Positions 44,104 to 57,370 of a DNA stretch of 64,000 nucleotides are shown here, one piece after another; position 1 is the first letter of the stretch, and every line of letters begins with the position of its first letter. The notes beneath the pieces are model-generated. The model was not told the origin of the DNA. It saw only the letters and a list, made by a program, of their open reading frames with translations, and did not search any database. The position numbers were made by a program, and so were the translations under genes. The DNA comes from Pieris napi (lineage: Eukaryota; Arthropoda; Insecta; Lepidoptera; Pieridae), in NCBI RefSeq assembly GCF_905475465.1, contig NC_062244.1, positions 1,004,501-1,068,500 of the forward strand. The letters run 5' to 3'.

Positions 44104-45347
44104 CAAAACAAAAAACAATAACTAACCTTATAATATAATAACTAAAATATATTATTAAAAGGTTTTGTTGTTATTATGTGTGATAGGTAATCTTTTTGCA
44201 AACGTAGCGACGGACAAATCAATATATAGTTATTTAAGGGTTTTATAAGTCTGTCCAGTTAGATTTTAAAAAGATTACATTTCAAACAAGGGAAGAATTA
44301 TAATAAGTATTAAATATAGGCGTTTATTATAATTGAAATATTTTTGTTATTAGTTGTCTAAGAAGTGTTTATGAAAGCCTTAAAAATTTCGCGTTTTAGA
44401 GGGGTGTTGTGGTAAGATATCGCTGTTAGATTATTTTGACTAATGTGGTACTAAAAATATGGGTTCGAAAAACAAAATATTCTGAGAGCCCTTTTTTTGA
44501 GTTTATGAAGAAATTCTTTAAAGACATAAGTGTACTAGCGGTGGGATCTTTATTTTATAGTATTTATTAGTTAATATTATATCAATTTAAACCTTCTTTG
44601 CTGTATTTTAATCGGTGCGTAGTTTATCAACCGGAACACGATCGTTTAATAAAAAAAAGGTTTTTTAAGTATTTTATACTATCATAAGTTATAGACTAAA
44701 TTAAGCAATCATTATCAGTACTTAGAAAATACTAATGGATACTATTTTATAGAAATAATTTAATTGTATAATATTTTTCGAGTGATTTTACCAATCATTA
44801 GAGTTATAAATAGTACATTATGTATAGTAATTTTCATGAAAATCATTCCAAATTTAAAGGAAATTTTATTCATCAGAATGTCAAGGATAAATGGCGCGAC
44901 AGAATCCAGTTCCGATTCGCGGCACGGCCGGAGATTGACTGAGTTATGAGGAGCTGCCACTTAGGATATAGGCAGTTTAACCTAAATATCATATTAAATG
45001 ATAGCAACCTCGTGACAGTACACCATTTGTTTGTATATAGCTTTTATCGGATTATTTGGACACAACTTTGGAACGCGAAGCTTAATAGTTTATAGGGAAC
45101 TTTTGTTTTGTAAGCTTTCAGCTGTAAGTCCTATTAAAAAATAACTCGTCATAGTCGTAGAATAGTGACGGATCTGACAAATAGTAAACTTTACAGGGCA
45201 GCCATTTCAAAATAATATAATCATGTTAGTTTTTGTCATAATTTTAATTCATATTCTGTTATTATGAAATGTGGCATACAAGCAAACAAAAGGGTTTGTT
45301 TTGAAACAAAATAAAAACACAAAGTCAATTCTTTCCGCGCAAAAAAA
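44104..45347. other. Upstream of ct, no feature seen
   Basis: AT-rich; no element or exon recognised. Confidence 0.35.
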
Positions 45348-45550
45348 GCAGTGGTGTCAATCTAATAGGCAAGTAAGCGATCAGCCCCCTGTGACACACC
45401 GACTTTTTGGGTCTAAGGCAAGTTTTCCTCGCGATATTCTACTTCACCGTTCGAGCGAATGTTAAATGAGAATAGAAAGTCCATTGGTGCACAGCTGGGG
45501 AACGAACCTACGACCTTAGTCGCACGCTGAAGCCACTGGGCTAACACTAG
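45348..45550 (-). mobile_element. SINE, 3' end shortened
   Basis: CAGTGGTG joins directly to TCAATCTAATAGGCAAGTAA; box B and head are present in diverged form. Confidence 0.78.
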
Positions 45551-45840
45551 AACACGAGACTAGACATCTTTTTCATAGAGAATTCTCTTCAACTAACAGT
45601 TGAAACGTAACAGGTGAAAAACGTAGCGAGTAAATGTCCAATTCACTATTTTCACGAAAGCTTTTAAAAGTTTTCGACAAAATACGATATATACTAATTA
45701 GTAGGGACTTTTCTAATTAGACAATGCAAATAGACGAAATAAAGCATTAAGGAGTTGTGTAAATATTCAAAGAAAGGGGAACGCGTCCCGCATATAGAGA
45801 TCTGGATGTGATATTTAAATTTTAATATATTACATTTATA

Positions 45841-45920
45841 AGAGCAGTGGCCTAAACTTTAGCGTGCGACTCTCATTCCTGAGGTCGTTAATTCGATCCC
45901 CGGCAGTGCACTAATGGATC
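45841..45920 (+). mobile_element. SINE head fragment with box B
   Basis: AGCGTGCGACTCTCATTCCT followed by GAGGTCGTTAATTCGATCCC. It is truncated where the neighbouring TIR element begins. Confidence 0.7.
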
Positions 45921-45931
45921 ATATCGTTGTT

Positions 45932-46529
45932 TACGACTTGTATGTAATATTAAGGGGGCCCATGGCTTTGGACACCTTTAAAAATTAAAAAAAAACTGAA
46001 AATATGCATGATGTAGGTTAGGTTTAAGCATAACATTTGTTCCTTCTTTCAGTCATTTCACAAATCATGATGTTTTGATCATTTCTATGGGATTCAGTGG
46101 CGTAACTATACCATCTGGGGCCCGTGGAAAATTCTTTTGATGGGGCCCTATCAGTAAAAATCGTCACGTTGAACTCAGTTTAATTTTAATAAATTTCAGC
46201 GTACTCAATTACACGTTGTATAAGTCCCACTAATGGCCATAGACCTTCTCTCTTAGGCGAGAGGGAATGGTCTGTAGTCCCCACGCTAGCCTAATACGTA
46301 TTGGAGACTTTACATTCATCATAGAACATAATATCTCTTGGGCAGGGGCCCGTGGCATTTCGCCAGCCCTATTGTTACGCCACTGATGGGGTTAAAGAAC
46401 GTGCGACACCACATTATTGTATATGTATACCACCACATGGTACACCATTGTCGAGTGATGAAAATATGTAGAAGAAAATCTGGAGCTGTTTTAAGGTGGA
46501 ATCGTGATTCGACAAATTTACCCATTTAA
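45932..46529. mobile_element. TIR element, interrupted by a MITE
   Basis: Shares, in opposite orientation, GACTTGTATGT, GGCTTTGGACAC, TTTCACAAATCATGATGTTT, ACCATTGTCGAGTGATGAAA and a right arm with GTGATTCGACAAATTTACCC with 60412-60780. Comparison of the two copies reveals ~45-bp inverted arms containing GTCGARTCACG. Non-coding. Confidence 0.65.
46092..46387. mobile_element. Nested MITE with CAGTGGCGTAAC ends
   Basis: 296 bp with ends ATTCAGTGGCGTAACTATA and (complement) ATCAGTGGCGTAACAATA, inserted in the TIR element at GGG, which is repeated on the right side. The interior has GGCCATAGACCTTCTCTCTT and a GAGAGGGAATGG hairpin-like stretch common in lepidopteran repeats. Confidence 0.75.
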
Positions 46530-47038
46530 CATATTATATCTCGGAAAAATCTTGAAACGAACTGTTGTATCAGCAAAATATTAAATTCTTCTTAAAACTA
46601 GTTAGTTTGTTTCATACGTTCAAGGCAATTATAAGAAAAAGCTCATAATTAGAATACAAAAATAGCCCAACAATTTTATAGCACAAGATAATTCAATATA
46701 ATCTAGGGTTTTGAGCTCCAGCCTTAATTACAAGCTTATCATTCCTCAACTAGCAGATGGCCAAGATATGTTGACACGTTGTAGAATCATTTTTTCATAA
46801 AACATGTTTGCCGCCGCAATTATAATTATAAATAAAATTGACACTAATTACCTCAAGTGGGTTAGCGATTTCTAGAAGCGTAATTTTGCGTTCTTTTTTG
46901 ATTCTGCCAACATTCGCTATGAAATGTCATAGGTATTTGGGGAATTTGTTCTTAATTGCGCTTTATATTGTAAAGAGTCCTGGTCATCGCGCGTGCACAA
47001 ACGTATGACCATCGTGGAACACTTGGATTTCTATTCGT

Positions 47039-47145
47039 GATCATTTGTTTTGTCAACTGGTCTAGGGCCGGTTTCCCTCACCGTATGGATATAGAAAGTC
47101 CATAGCTGCATAGCTGAGTATCGAACTTATGACCTTGAATGAACG
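47039..47145 (-). mobile_element. SINE relic
   Basis: Weak minus-strand match: GGCCGGTTTCCCTCACCG and GAGTATCGAACTTATGACCT. Confidence 0.5.
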
Positions 47146-49197
47146 TACATTAAACTTACGCCATTATTCTTGGAGATATTTTTTTTAGACATAATTTGTA
47201 AAGCCAAAAAAATTTCGTTTAAATACGATATCAAAGCAAAACTAGACATGTGAATGGCCAGTTACCTAAAGATTAATAATGTAAAACACATAATGTACAT
47301 TTTAAACTATTCTGAGAGATAAATTTTAATCTTCGTAAATCCATACGAGTCTCAACCAAATTTAATATTTTAATTAAATCCAATGCAACTACACATCATA
47401 ATGAAAATGCGAACTTTCATTAAAATTTAGAAAGGTTATATTCCCAATTAAAGCCCAATCATTAAAATGAGTTTTCCATCAAAACGTAACGAACAACAGC
47501 TAATTACTGTTAAAATGAAAATGCGGTCTCAGTCGTACAACATATAAAAGCGAGACACACATTAAAAAATCAATACTAGAACACAACACTCACAATTAAG
47601 ACGAATCCCTCAAACGTCATAGCACCCTTATACGGAAACCAAACCGCGGATGTATCACATGTCCCTTATTGCCCGTGCATAGAGTCTATTTTTCCCCAAG
47701 CGCTCAGAGGATACCCGCAAACCGACAAGAATCATCCCGCAAGCGAAATTGTCACATTTACGCTCCCGACAACTGTAAAAGAACGCAACAAAATCGAGAA
47801 TCGAATAGCAACAGTTGATGCGGTAAAGAATTATCCTACCAGCAAAAATACACCCCAGCGGGGGTAGCGTGGGCACTTTGGGCAATATGCAAAAGTTGGG
47901 GTGGTGGGGGCGGGCGGCGTGATTAGGCCGTGTGTGACGATGCGCATCTTATGCCCGCATTACCCTTTCGTTTTCCTTCCGATAGCTGCCTTTGTGGGGC
48001 GGTCCCTTTATCTGTATAAAAAGTAGATCATACGATACCAATTTTCTTCCAGCGCTTTCATATCGCCGTTCAGCTTTGCGACGTATTGGCGCCTTTGATA
48101 CACGACTGACTTGGGCTCTTTTATCTTCCAGTTTGCCTTTTACGATCTCTTTTTGAGCGCACGCTCCATTAGGTGTTGTAATCTTGGTAAACTTTCAATT
48201 ACGTTGCGATACGTGACAAAAAGTTATCGCATCAAGTAGTTATTAGTCGAGTCGGAGTTTTTGCCCCGAGTTACCGACACCGCACAATCGACTGAATGTA
48301 ATCCCCATTAGCAAAATAAACTACACCGAGGGTGGACTCGTTAACACACTTTCCAAGTTTGCCATCGAAAACTACCCCCGTTTAGACTACCAAATACGTT
48401 CGAGGACAAACTAATAAACGTGAATGTTTAATATTCTACCAAATCTTCGCCCCCGCCCAAATTTCAATACGAGCTTAAGTAATATCGAATTCAACCGCGT
48501 TCGCAACGAAAACGTCGTAAGAACACTTCGCGTGTCTTTTACTTAAGATGTTTTGTTTGCGAGTGCTCCGAGTGCCTGATACAGACGTTATGGACGATTC
48601 AGAGAGTGATTTCCCTTGAAACCAATGTAGCATATAAATACCATTATTCTGAAACAATACACATTTTCGCCCCCTTCGGAATCGTGTTTTGAAGATGCTT
48701 TCTGAATATTCAAATTGATTTTTGTGCATACAAAACTTTGGTTGTTGCCGTGTTTTTAATCGGCAATATAACATCTAAGGAAAACGATTATTAAAGTGCC
48801 TCTTCATCAAACGCGGAGCCTATCTCTGACATATTAAAAGTAAGCAATTTTTCGTTCAAATGTTTATGGGGTGTAATTTCTCATTGCCTACTTATCCCCA
48901 CCCCCCTCACTCACACATCGGCGTCTAATGAAATCAGACATCCCAGCGCAATTGTAGATTCAATTAGTACACAGCAGTTGCCATTCTTATCGGAGGAGAC
49001 GATTTTACGAACGAATTAATCCGAAAACATACGATTCCTATCTCCCCCTGCCTCCATCGTCTTTGGAAGTGTCTATACGCATCGGCTCAACTTGTTTTAT
49101 TTGTCGTGTGTAATTAAGTACCTAACATAAATGAGGACGTATAAAATTCATTACAATCAATACGCACACATACGCATTCAATGAGTATGATTTGGAA
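47146..49197. other. Non-repetitive stretch upstream of ct
   Basis: Unique-looking, with GC-richer patches (47650-48060, 48230-48480). No exon with credible splice sites and a conserved frame. Possible regulatory DNA. Confidence 0.3.
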
Positions 49198-49222
49198 ATA
49201 TATATATATATATATATATATA
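49198..49222. repeat. (AT)n microsatellite
   Basis: Uninterrupted AT dinucleotide run of 25 bp. Confidence 0.95.
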
Positions 49223-50203
49223 ATAATGTAATATGGAAGAGAATGATTGCTTAAAGGATTTTTTAACCACGACAAATTCCAATAAAAGGGTTCTAAACTT
49301 GAATGTAAAGTGTAATCGAATTAAAGTGACAACTCAATAGTCAATAGTAAATTCAATTTTATAATTCGAACGCGCAATCAAAACAGTCAAGCGTGTCCGA
49401 TCGGTAATCATCGATAGATTATAGAGGGGTAGAAAAAAATAGGGTTTTTTAATCTGTGGCTCATTGATCGCGCCTCAATATTGACGATTATTGATATATT
49501 GATATTAATGCGTTGCCCGCTTGGGGTGCTCCCAATGTCGACGTCACCACAATTGAATATTGTGTAATTCTTTTGTACACAACTTTTATTATGGTAACAT
49601 TGTTTGCGTTCCGTTCCATTATTGAATGTTTGACGTTCGAAAGGTTTGTTTGCTCTGTTCCGATTTTAGCGGGAAATTTTGACATGCCCTTAAATTTTTA
49701 CAACGCGATGACAGAATCGAGATTGAATTGAAATATAGAACTTCAATAAAGAGACGAAGTAATAAAACACGTTACAATTTCAAAGGAAGTGACAAATCTT
49801 GGTTCCAATCGGTGAATTAATATGCCGACAATATGTGCCTAGCGGGTTCCATATTCCCTTCAACTTCAATACTCGAAATTGACACCGCAATATTCCAAAT
49901 AGAAATAAGATTGCCTCGAGGGGGAAGGGAGGCAGTTTATTATATCCAGGAACGTCTTCGCGATTGAAACCAATTGTTAATTGAGCCATATCTATGAAAA
50001 TTGCGTCTGTGCGAGTCGATTCTTATCGGCGCTCCCCGTTAAATTTATAACAATCGTCTCTCAACACGAAATCGTGTACGATATTCGAGTCCAATACAAT
50101 GGAAAGAGAGACCTGGGATCTTTTACCAAAACAATGAATCAATTCTCAATCAGGGACATATTTTTAATAAGAATGATATCATATCAATATTTTACTAATT
50201 CCA

Positions 50204-50442
50204 AGAGCAGTGTTGGCCTAGTGGTTTCGGCGTGCGACTCTCATCCCTGCCGTAGGTTTGATCCCCAGCTGTGCACCAATGGACTGTCTTTGCGCATTTA
50301 ACATTCGCTCGGACAGTGCAGGAAAACTTGTCTTAGACCTAAAAAGTCGACGGCGTGTGTCGCAGAGCTGATCGTACAAAAGGACAAATGATCATGAAAC
50401 AGATACAGGTCTGAGGCCCGGACTTAAAAAGTTTGTAGTGCC
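50204..50442 (+). mobile_element. SINE, near full length
   Basis: GTTGGCCTAGTGGTTTCGGC head, box B GTAGGTTTGATCCCCAGC (one change), end AAGTTTGTAGTGCCAT. Confidence 0.82.
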
Positions 50443-51015
50443 ATTTAATGAATTCCTAGAAGACTATTTTATTACGATAACACCCAAAAGTTATATAAAC
50501 TTAAACACATATAAATACTTTTTACGAAAACATTGAGTTTGTTGAAACTATTATTTATGGCCAAAGTTATCCGTTCTATATTCGAGTTATCGTTTCTAAA
50601 TTGGAAGTTCCCGACAATAGTTAGACAAATGAATAAATCCAAATGGAAATTTCCTATTCGTGAACAATAGTTAGATTTTAGAGGCTTGTATCTCGTACAG
50701 ACAGATTGATTGGGGCCTTAGCAAGGCTGCCTTGTTGTGGATAAGGCTTTTATTATATTAGAAGATGTCAGAACATTTATTTAAGTCTATAATCATTGAA
50801 AGAGGTTTTACAAGAGAAGTTATAAAATGTCTATTAATATAGTAGACGACCTCCGACGGATTGAAAGCTTCTTCCAAATTCTTCCACTTGTCTCAGTCAC
50901 CATTTTCCAGCCCCCGGTATCCCTTTTACTCCATCTTCCCAGGTTTCTGGTGGGCATCCTATCTCTTAAGTAACATAATTTGATTTATCATGCAAAACGT
51001 TATCGCTTTTTTATA

Positions 51016-51282
51016 TATGTGAGGCACATGTATACTAACTTTTTTAGTATAGTAGTTTATTCTAAGAGTACATTGTCTTCACATATAATTATTTAACAAA
51101 TGTAACAAAATATTGTAAACCTATTTTAAAAGAGTAAGTGTGGAGTTTCTTGCCCATTCTTCTCCACACGAAACTACCTTTTGGAAGGGGCAACTAGAAT
51201 CTTCTTAATATTTTTTTTTGACGTTCAAAAGTGCCATTTTAGATGGTCTAATTGAAATAAATGATTTGACTTTGACTTTGAG
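51016..51282 (+). repeat. Young LINE-3'-like repeat, copy 2
   Basis: The partner of 31179-31441. Differences are limited to a handful of positions, mainly in the AATATTTTTTTTTGACG stretch. Confidence 0.7.
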
Positions 51283-51552
51283 TTTACGATGTTTTAATTG
51301 GTGCGTGGCACATGGAGATAAAAAGCTTTATCTAAATTACAAAACTCTTTCACAGTTTATCAATAAGCAAGGTAAAGGTGTCTTAATTAATTTAATAATA
51401 ATAATTAATCGTCTGATAGTTAATAACAGAGCAATAGACCAAGTCGTGTATAAATCAAAACATCGCGTTCACATAAATTTCGGTTCTCTCTCCATATTTC
51501 GCTACCTGGGTCGTTTGTTACGATTTTATTATGAAAATGAATGGCGTAGCCG

Positions 51553-51575
51553 AGGGGGGAGGGGGGGGGGGGGGG
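51553..51575 (+). repeat. G-tract
   Basis: GA followed by six G, A and fifteen G, then CTACG. It could form a G-quadruplex and is also prone to assembly or polymerase error. Confidence 0.8.
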
Positions 51576-51675
51576 CTACGATCAAAAGGGTTCCTAATTC
51601 GTTGCACACTACAGCAACTAGAGAATTTTATGGAGCGACTCTTTTATGGGATAATCAAATTTTGTAATATTAATG

Positions 51676-52678
51676 CGAATGTCTGCCAATCGATCTTGTG
51701 TTTTGTTTCACTTGCGGTAAGCTCCGGTTCAGTTGTGTTATGTTTTAATTTATGTGTATATGTATTAAGTTTTGTGTTGTCAAAATGAGCTAGGTTATAC
51801 TTTTGTTAATGCATTAAATATAAGGTGTATACAGTATTATAGGTAGGAAAATATCACCCTGTAAAGTGCGTTTCTTGTACTTGTACTGCAAATTACTTTT
51901 ATTGTCGAACTATTTTTTTTATATTAAGTGACATCAAATGGACACTTACTCGCAAGTGCGTTGGCGGCGTTTGAATTGGTGCACTCTTAATAACCTAACT
52001 CGAATTGGATCGGAAATATTTTAGTGGGCAGCTGGTTCCACATACGTAAAGTGAGTGAGTGCGGAAGAAAATGTCAACGATCAGTTGTGTCTGATGATGA
52101 AACCTACCAACTACCATCGAAAAAGGGTTACGTAATATATAATCAACTAAAGTGATCGCCACCTTGAAATCTTAAACAATTTCAATACAGAAAGTTCCCA
52201 ATTGTTCAATAAAAAAACAAAACCATTATCGCAAACCTAATTCACAAACAAACCAATAGAAACTTTTCCAACGTATCGAGGTCTTATTTACGTCGAAATT
52301 AATTTGCGGCGAAGCAAATTTCAAATAAATATTCGAGTTCGCTTTGTCGTACATCTAGTTAAGAATTAATTGGAATTTTCATTGTTAAGAATACATGTGT
52401 AATTAGAATACAGAGAATGTTCGAAGAAAATAATTCTTGCGTGTCCCCGTGCGGAGTAATTAAAAATGTTACCTTTGCCTCTGTATTCGTATTAAACGCT
52501 TTTTCGTTCTTAGTTTTATTCCCATTAAGACAATGCAGTGTTTTCTTAAAGATCATATATTTCCACTGAATAGGTGCAGAATAAAACGAACTAATAGCTA
52601 AAGAACGGACACATATCTGAGTCTCTCTGATACTTGGTGATAGACAAGTTTGTCTTCGGACACATGATGCCATATACC
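51676..52678. other. Upstream of ct, no gene seen
   Basis: Contains a repeat relic near 51935-52055 (GACATCAAATGGACACTTAC, TTAGTGGGCAGCTGGTTCCA). The rest is AT-rich. Confidence 0.35.
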
Positions 52679-52908
52679 AGTGGCACTACATCCTTTTTAG
52701 GTCTGGGCCTCAGATATCTGTTTCATGATTTGTCAATCTTATAGGCAAGTAGGTGATCAGCCTCTTGAGACACACGCTGTCGATGTTTTTCGGTCTAAGA
52801 CAAGGTTTCCTCATGATGTTTTCCTTCACCGTTCAAGCGAATGTTAAATGGTCCAGCCAGGGTCAAACTACCTCAGGGATTATAGTCATACTCTGAAGCC
52901 ACTGATCA
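52679..52908 (-). mobile_element. SINE, box B eroded
   Basis: 3' part and body are clear (GGTCTGGGCCTCAGATATCT, ACGATGT-like words); the region around box B reads CAGGGTCAAACTACC. Confidence 0.78.
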
Positions 52909-53329
52909 TTATGCCATATACAGGTATAAAGTGTATATCATCACATATATTTTAACATTGAGGAACCTGTATGTAAATTGAGCGTCGGAGATGGTCCACT
53001 GAAATTTGAATATAAATTTTCGTCCGCCGTATAAGCATCATTTGTTTCGGCCTTCCATAAAATATAATGATTTTTGACGTACCCATATTAATTTTGCGGT
53101 TAGAGGGGTGTCGATTTATCGAAATATTCATAATTAAATGTAAAAAGATATTTTATTTTGAGAGATGTTTATGGTATTGTTTTTAGGTAGTTATACATTC
53201 AGGGTTTCATATATTAGAACACCAACATTCCCACGAGAATGTAAGCGCGTGCTCCTATTTCACCATGCCTTCTGCTGATAGAGGACAAATCTTTGTTTTT
53301 ATATATTTTATTATTATAATTACTTAAGA

Positions 53330-53560
53330 TGTCATGTGGAACATGGTGTAATGGTTGCAGCTCCTTACAAACGTTGTGTAAAACAAAAAACTTGGGAATT
53401 AAAAAGAGTGGCGGAGAGTTTATTGCCAGTTCTTCTCTTCCGTACGTCCTTGATTTGAGAACTGACAGTAAATGTATAATAAGAAGCATTAAAAGTATAT
53501 TTATTTTTTGACGTTCACAAGTGTACATAGTGTTACCTATATGAATAAATGATTGATTAA
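53330..53560 (+). repeat. LINE 3'-end-like repeat, diverged copy
   Basis: Shares AGTGGCGGAGAGTTTATTGC and GTTACCTATATGAATAAATG with 17595-17760. It opens with ATGGTGTAATGGTTGCAGCT, which resembles a tRNA-like A box. Confidence 0.5.
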
Positions 53561-56500
53561 TTGATATAGAGTAACGACAGTAAAATACAATTTTACTGTC
53601 GTCTAGATCAGGATGGGTCATGGGAAATGTCATGCAGTCACTCGAAGTTAATGATGCAACCAATGGATTAATATTGGAAAATTTATAATCCCGTGAAAAA
53701 AATATTTTTTACATTAAGATAATATTGAATAGTTTATACAATAATTCTATTAAAGAATACAAGAGATTTCTATTAAACAAATATTTAAAGGCCATAATGT
53801 TATAAATGCTAATGTGTGTAACTGAATAAACAACGAAACAGATAAACAAAACTCTAATATCGAATTGTGATCACGAAAAATTGGAAAAAGGTCCGATAAA
53901 ACGTTCTCTCACCGCTAAGAGTTCTGAGTATTTACATAAAAAACAAATAATGCAATGTCGAGACGGGATGCGCATAAAATTAAAATCGATGAGAAATTTT
54001 ACCCTTCGAATTAAATATCATTGCCCTGTCTCACACACACACCCGCACACATTTAAGCGACACAAAATCACAACTCTAGTATATTAATAATTGTACTATG
54101 TAAAGATTTATTTGAAGAAAAAAGATTTCATAAATAGTTTCCAGGTTTCGTAAGACGTAACTTGTAAATCTTATTTTTATTGTAATATTTTAATTGTGAA
54201 AAATACAATAAAAATTTGTAACGTCTTAAAAGTTGTTAAGAGTTGGGAAGCCTGACAAGTATGTTTTACTTACCTATAAGGGTTAACACAAAACCATTTA
54301 TAATATTTTTAAAACGTCATTTTATTATATATAATAAAAATTTCATAAAAATGAATACAAAATACAAAATACTATATTACGTAACAACAATCGTTCCAAT
54401 ACCTCGAAAACAATGTATTAAATTAAAAATTATTCTTACGTATCATCGGTAACGGATATTTTATAAAAAATGGTACAGTCCCAATGGGGTGTAGCTTAAA
54501 ATATCGGTCCTTACTTATTTGCATACTAACTAAAATAATTTATTATTTTTTCTCGGAGGGTGAGCATGTGGGGTGAGATACAATAGGCATAACTAGAAAC
54601 TGAGTGTTATTGGCACGATCGCGTCGCCGACATTTTTATAAATATTCTTAACTGTGTCAAGCACTTGATTATTTCAATTTTCAATCCTCTGGATATCATA
54701 AAAGTTAAACAAATTCAAACAAGTGCAGAGCGAGCGTCTAGTTTTAGCAAAACAAATATATTAAACACGGAAATGCAATATCAAAACTGTAGACGCTTAA
54801 AAGTTGAAATCAAAGCGGTTCGGAAATCAAAAGTACGGTCGGCAAACCGGCCGTTTCGCATCCTTACAAAGTATCGTGATTGCGAACAAAGAGTAGACGA
54901 CAACTTTTGCGAACGAGTCGGAAAAAGTTTCCCGACTAAACTCTAAAGCTTTGACTCGCCGTGTCGTATTGTTCGACGTTTCAATCCCGTGTCAACAGTT
55001 ATTAATTTCGAACTGATGCGCTCCGAATTGGCTGTTTCGTATCGAACTTTTAGATTAGACTGGTATTATCGAATGAAATTAATTAGAACATTTCTGCGGA
55101 CGGTGCAGCTCAGCAGCGAACGAAATTATCATTCGTATCAAAGGGAATATTTTAAATATCTATACATAAACATGGCGGAGTTAGGTCCAGACTAACCCAC
55201 ACCACGCCCGAAGATTTACGCTCGTTTCATGCGATACTGTCTAAATGCTCCGGTTCACAAATGCATAATATTTAATTCTTTTTTTAACCCGTCTGGACAT
55301 GCCTTTGTTTTAATATTGATGAAAATTTCTACACGTGAAAAGATATGTTTTTCTTCTTCAACTAAGCGAGCGAACTCACCCGTCCACTGTTTTCTGAAAA
55401 ACTTAACGAATAAAAACACTAATTTAGACTAAACTATATGTAGCTTCAACTGCTGTTATAAATAGTTAGTTTATTCATATGCAAATACAATCACCGTCGA
55501 TCTAAGATCGAGGGATTTCCGAACAATACGTTTCCCTTGTAAGGACTTGAATAATTATAGACTGCGAATCGTAACTAGAAACTGTATTGAACCGATTGTA
55601 GTTATTATTTTTTAAGGACAATTGAGTATACAGCACATTTATGTAGTACAGAACCTAGTATATGAAATAGTAAGTTTAACATAAGCTCAGAGGGAAAACA
55701 AAGTTGTAAGTAAAAGCTTCAGGAATTGCAGAAGCTCGGACAATTCGTCATTGCTTTTTCAAAAAATTCAAATTCCGAACATCAAACGGAAAAAGATATA
55801 ATTAAAAATAGAAACAAAAATTCCATAACATAGGCACAAAACAAAACAGACGAAGGGTCTGGAAAGATATCGGCAAAGGGGTTGATTTTGATTGAATATC
55901 TGCTATTAAGGGTCCACCCCACACACACACATTAAATAATACACGTTTAGTTTATAAATATGCATGAGTTTCGTTAAAATTTGTGCACCTTGAGTTAGGG
56001 TTAAGGCGTGAATGTTAAGGAAAACCTTGGGAAATGAATTATTTGTTTACGTTAATTTTAAAGGTGAACATTAATCAATATGAAAATCAAAAATACTTAG
56101 CAAACGTAAACGTAATTAATTAAAAAAATTGCACACAGTTGCAAAATAAAAATCGAGCAAACAACTCTTTTAATTAAAAAACAAATACTACGTTGAAAGA
56201 TTTAGTCGTATCTGCATACGCCCATGGGCATATTGGAATTTAAATAACAGATACCCTTTATATAGATACACCCGCCACCGTGAAATTGACGTACGAATCT
56301 GAGGGACGCCTCTGATTCGCGCATTCTATACATTTTAATATGATTTCCTCTTGTTAGGGAATAATTAATGAGTCATATTTCAGCGATGTGGGGCTTCCTT
56401 CGCGTCTTATTGTTTTCAGACCTATTTATTTTTTGCTCCATACCGAATTAATTTGAGTTATTTATTCTATCATACGCAGGCTTTTGACTACACAATTAGT

Positions 56501-56600
56501 ACGAAGCTTAATGATAACGAAAATATAACTGTATTTCGCGGTAATTGCGCATAAAAGTTCATTTGTTTTCAATTCGATATACGCCGTACATATCTTACGT
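53561..56600. other. Non-repetitive stretch upstream of ct
   Basis: No mobile element recognised. At 54665-55195 two near-adjacent open frames of 93 and 68 codons occur in GC-richer DNA. They lack splice signals and similarity I can recognise, so I treat them as composition effects. Confidence 0.3.
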
Positions 56601-56601
56601 G

Positions 56602-56634
56602 TGACAGGTGTCATCTGTCATCTGTGAATGACAG
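56602..56634. promoter_or_regulatory. TGACAG/CTGTCA cluster
   Basis: TGACAG at 56602, TGTCA at 56609, CTGTCA at 56615 and TGACAG at 56629, with CAGGTG between. Meis/Homothorax-type words; motif reading only. Confidence 0.25.
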
Positions 56635-57184
56635 CCATCTCCGGAACAATAATTGAAATGGCTGTAATCAATTATTGCGATACTTTATTCTGTGCGTTCG
56701 ACAGTATCTACAAATGATATTTGATTGTTAGATTAAAACTATATCTAGAATTGCTATTTCACTTGACAGGTGACATCCTCTATTACAATAATTTAAACCG
56801 ACGTCTTTGGATATCTCACTCCAGGTAATAAAACAGGAATATCAACTCAACATTTCTTGTAATAAAGCCCAATTTCTCGTGAAGATATTATATGAAAAAC
56901 AATTTCAAATTCACATTTTCTCTATGAAACTATGTCTTCATTTGATAAATATCAATTTTAATTAAAAGTGCGGTGTCATAGCTCGAGATGGTCGTTTTTG
57001 GCGACGGTCCAGATTTTTAATGAAGGTTTTTTCACGAAAACATAGATATGAATATTCGATATCACGTCGCTGGTAAGTATGTGACCTATTTTACAAGCTA
57101 CGGCGGTTTTGATTTTTTTCTCTCACATTCGTTGCTGATTTTAATTAAGTATCCTAATTAAATTATATTTCGTCATACCATGGA

Positions 57185-57370
57185 GAAACTGATCGTGGTT
57201 GGTGACACAGAAGTCGAATCACGTGGCCGTTCACTAACCAGGTGGACCGATTGAGACTCATCGTCCTCAAAACTGTAATAATAGAGTGCTGGAAACAGAT
57301 TGTGCTCCAGGTGTTTCTTTGCTGAACACGACGTCCAGACATGAGCTATCGACTGAAGAGAGAGAAAGAA
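57185..57370 (+). pseudogene. Possible third RTE-type LINE relic
   Basis: The frame VESRGRSLTRWTD-stop resembles the RGRP.TRWTDD signature of the RTE C-terminus. It is heavily decayed. Confidence 0.35.

Noticed and set aside
46851..46919. Possible cut exon reading IKKERKITLLEIANPLE in phase 0
   Set aside because: It would fit the phase of the 37549 exon, but the acceptor GTTGGCAG has almost no pyrimidine tract, and the residues do not resemble the ..KDKE/KERE end I recall for the preceding part of Cut/CUX1.
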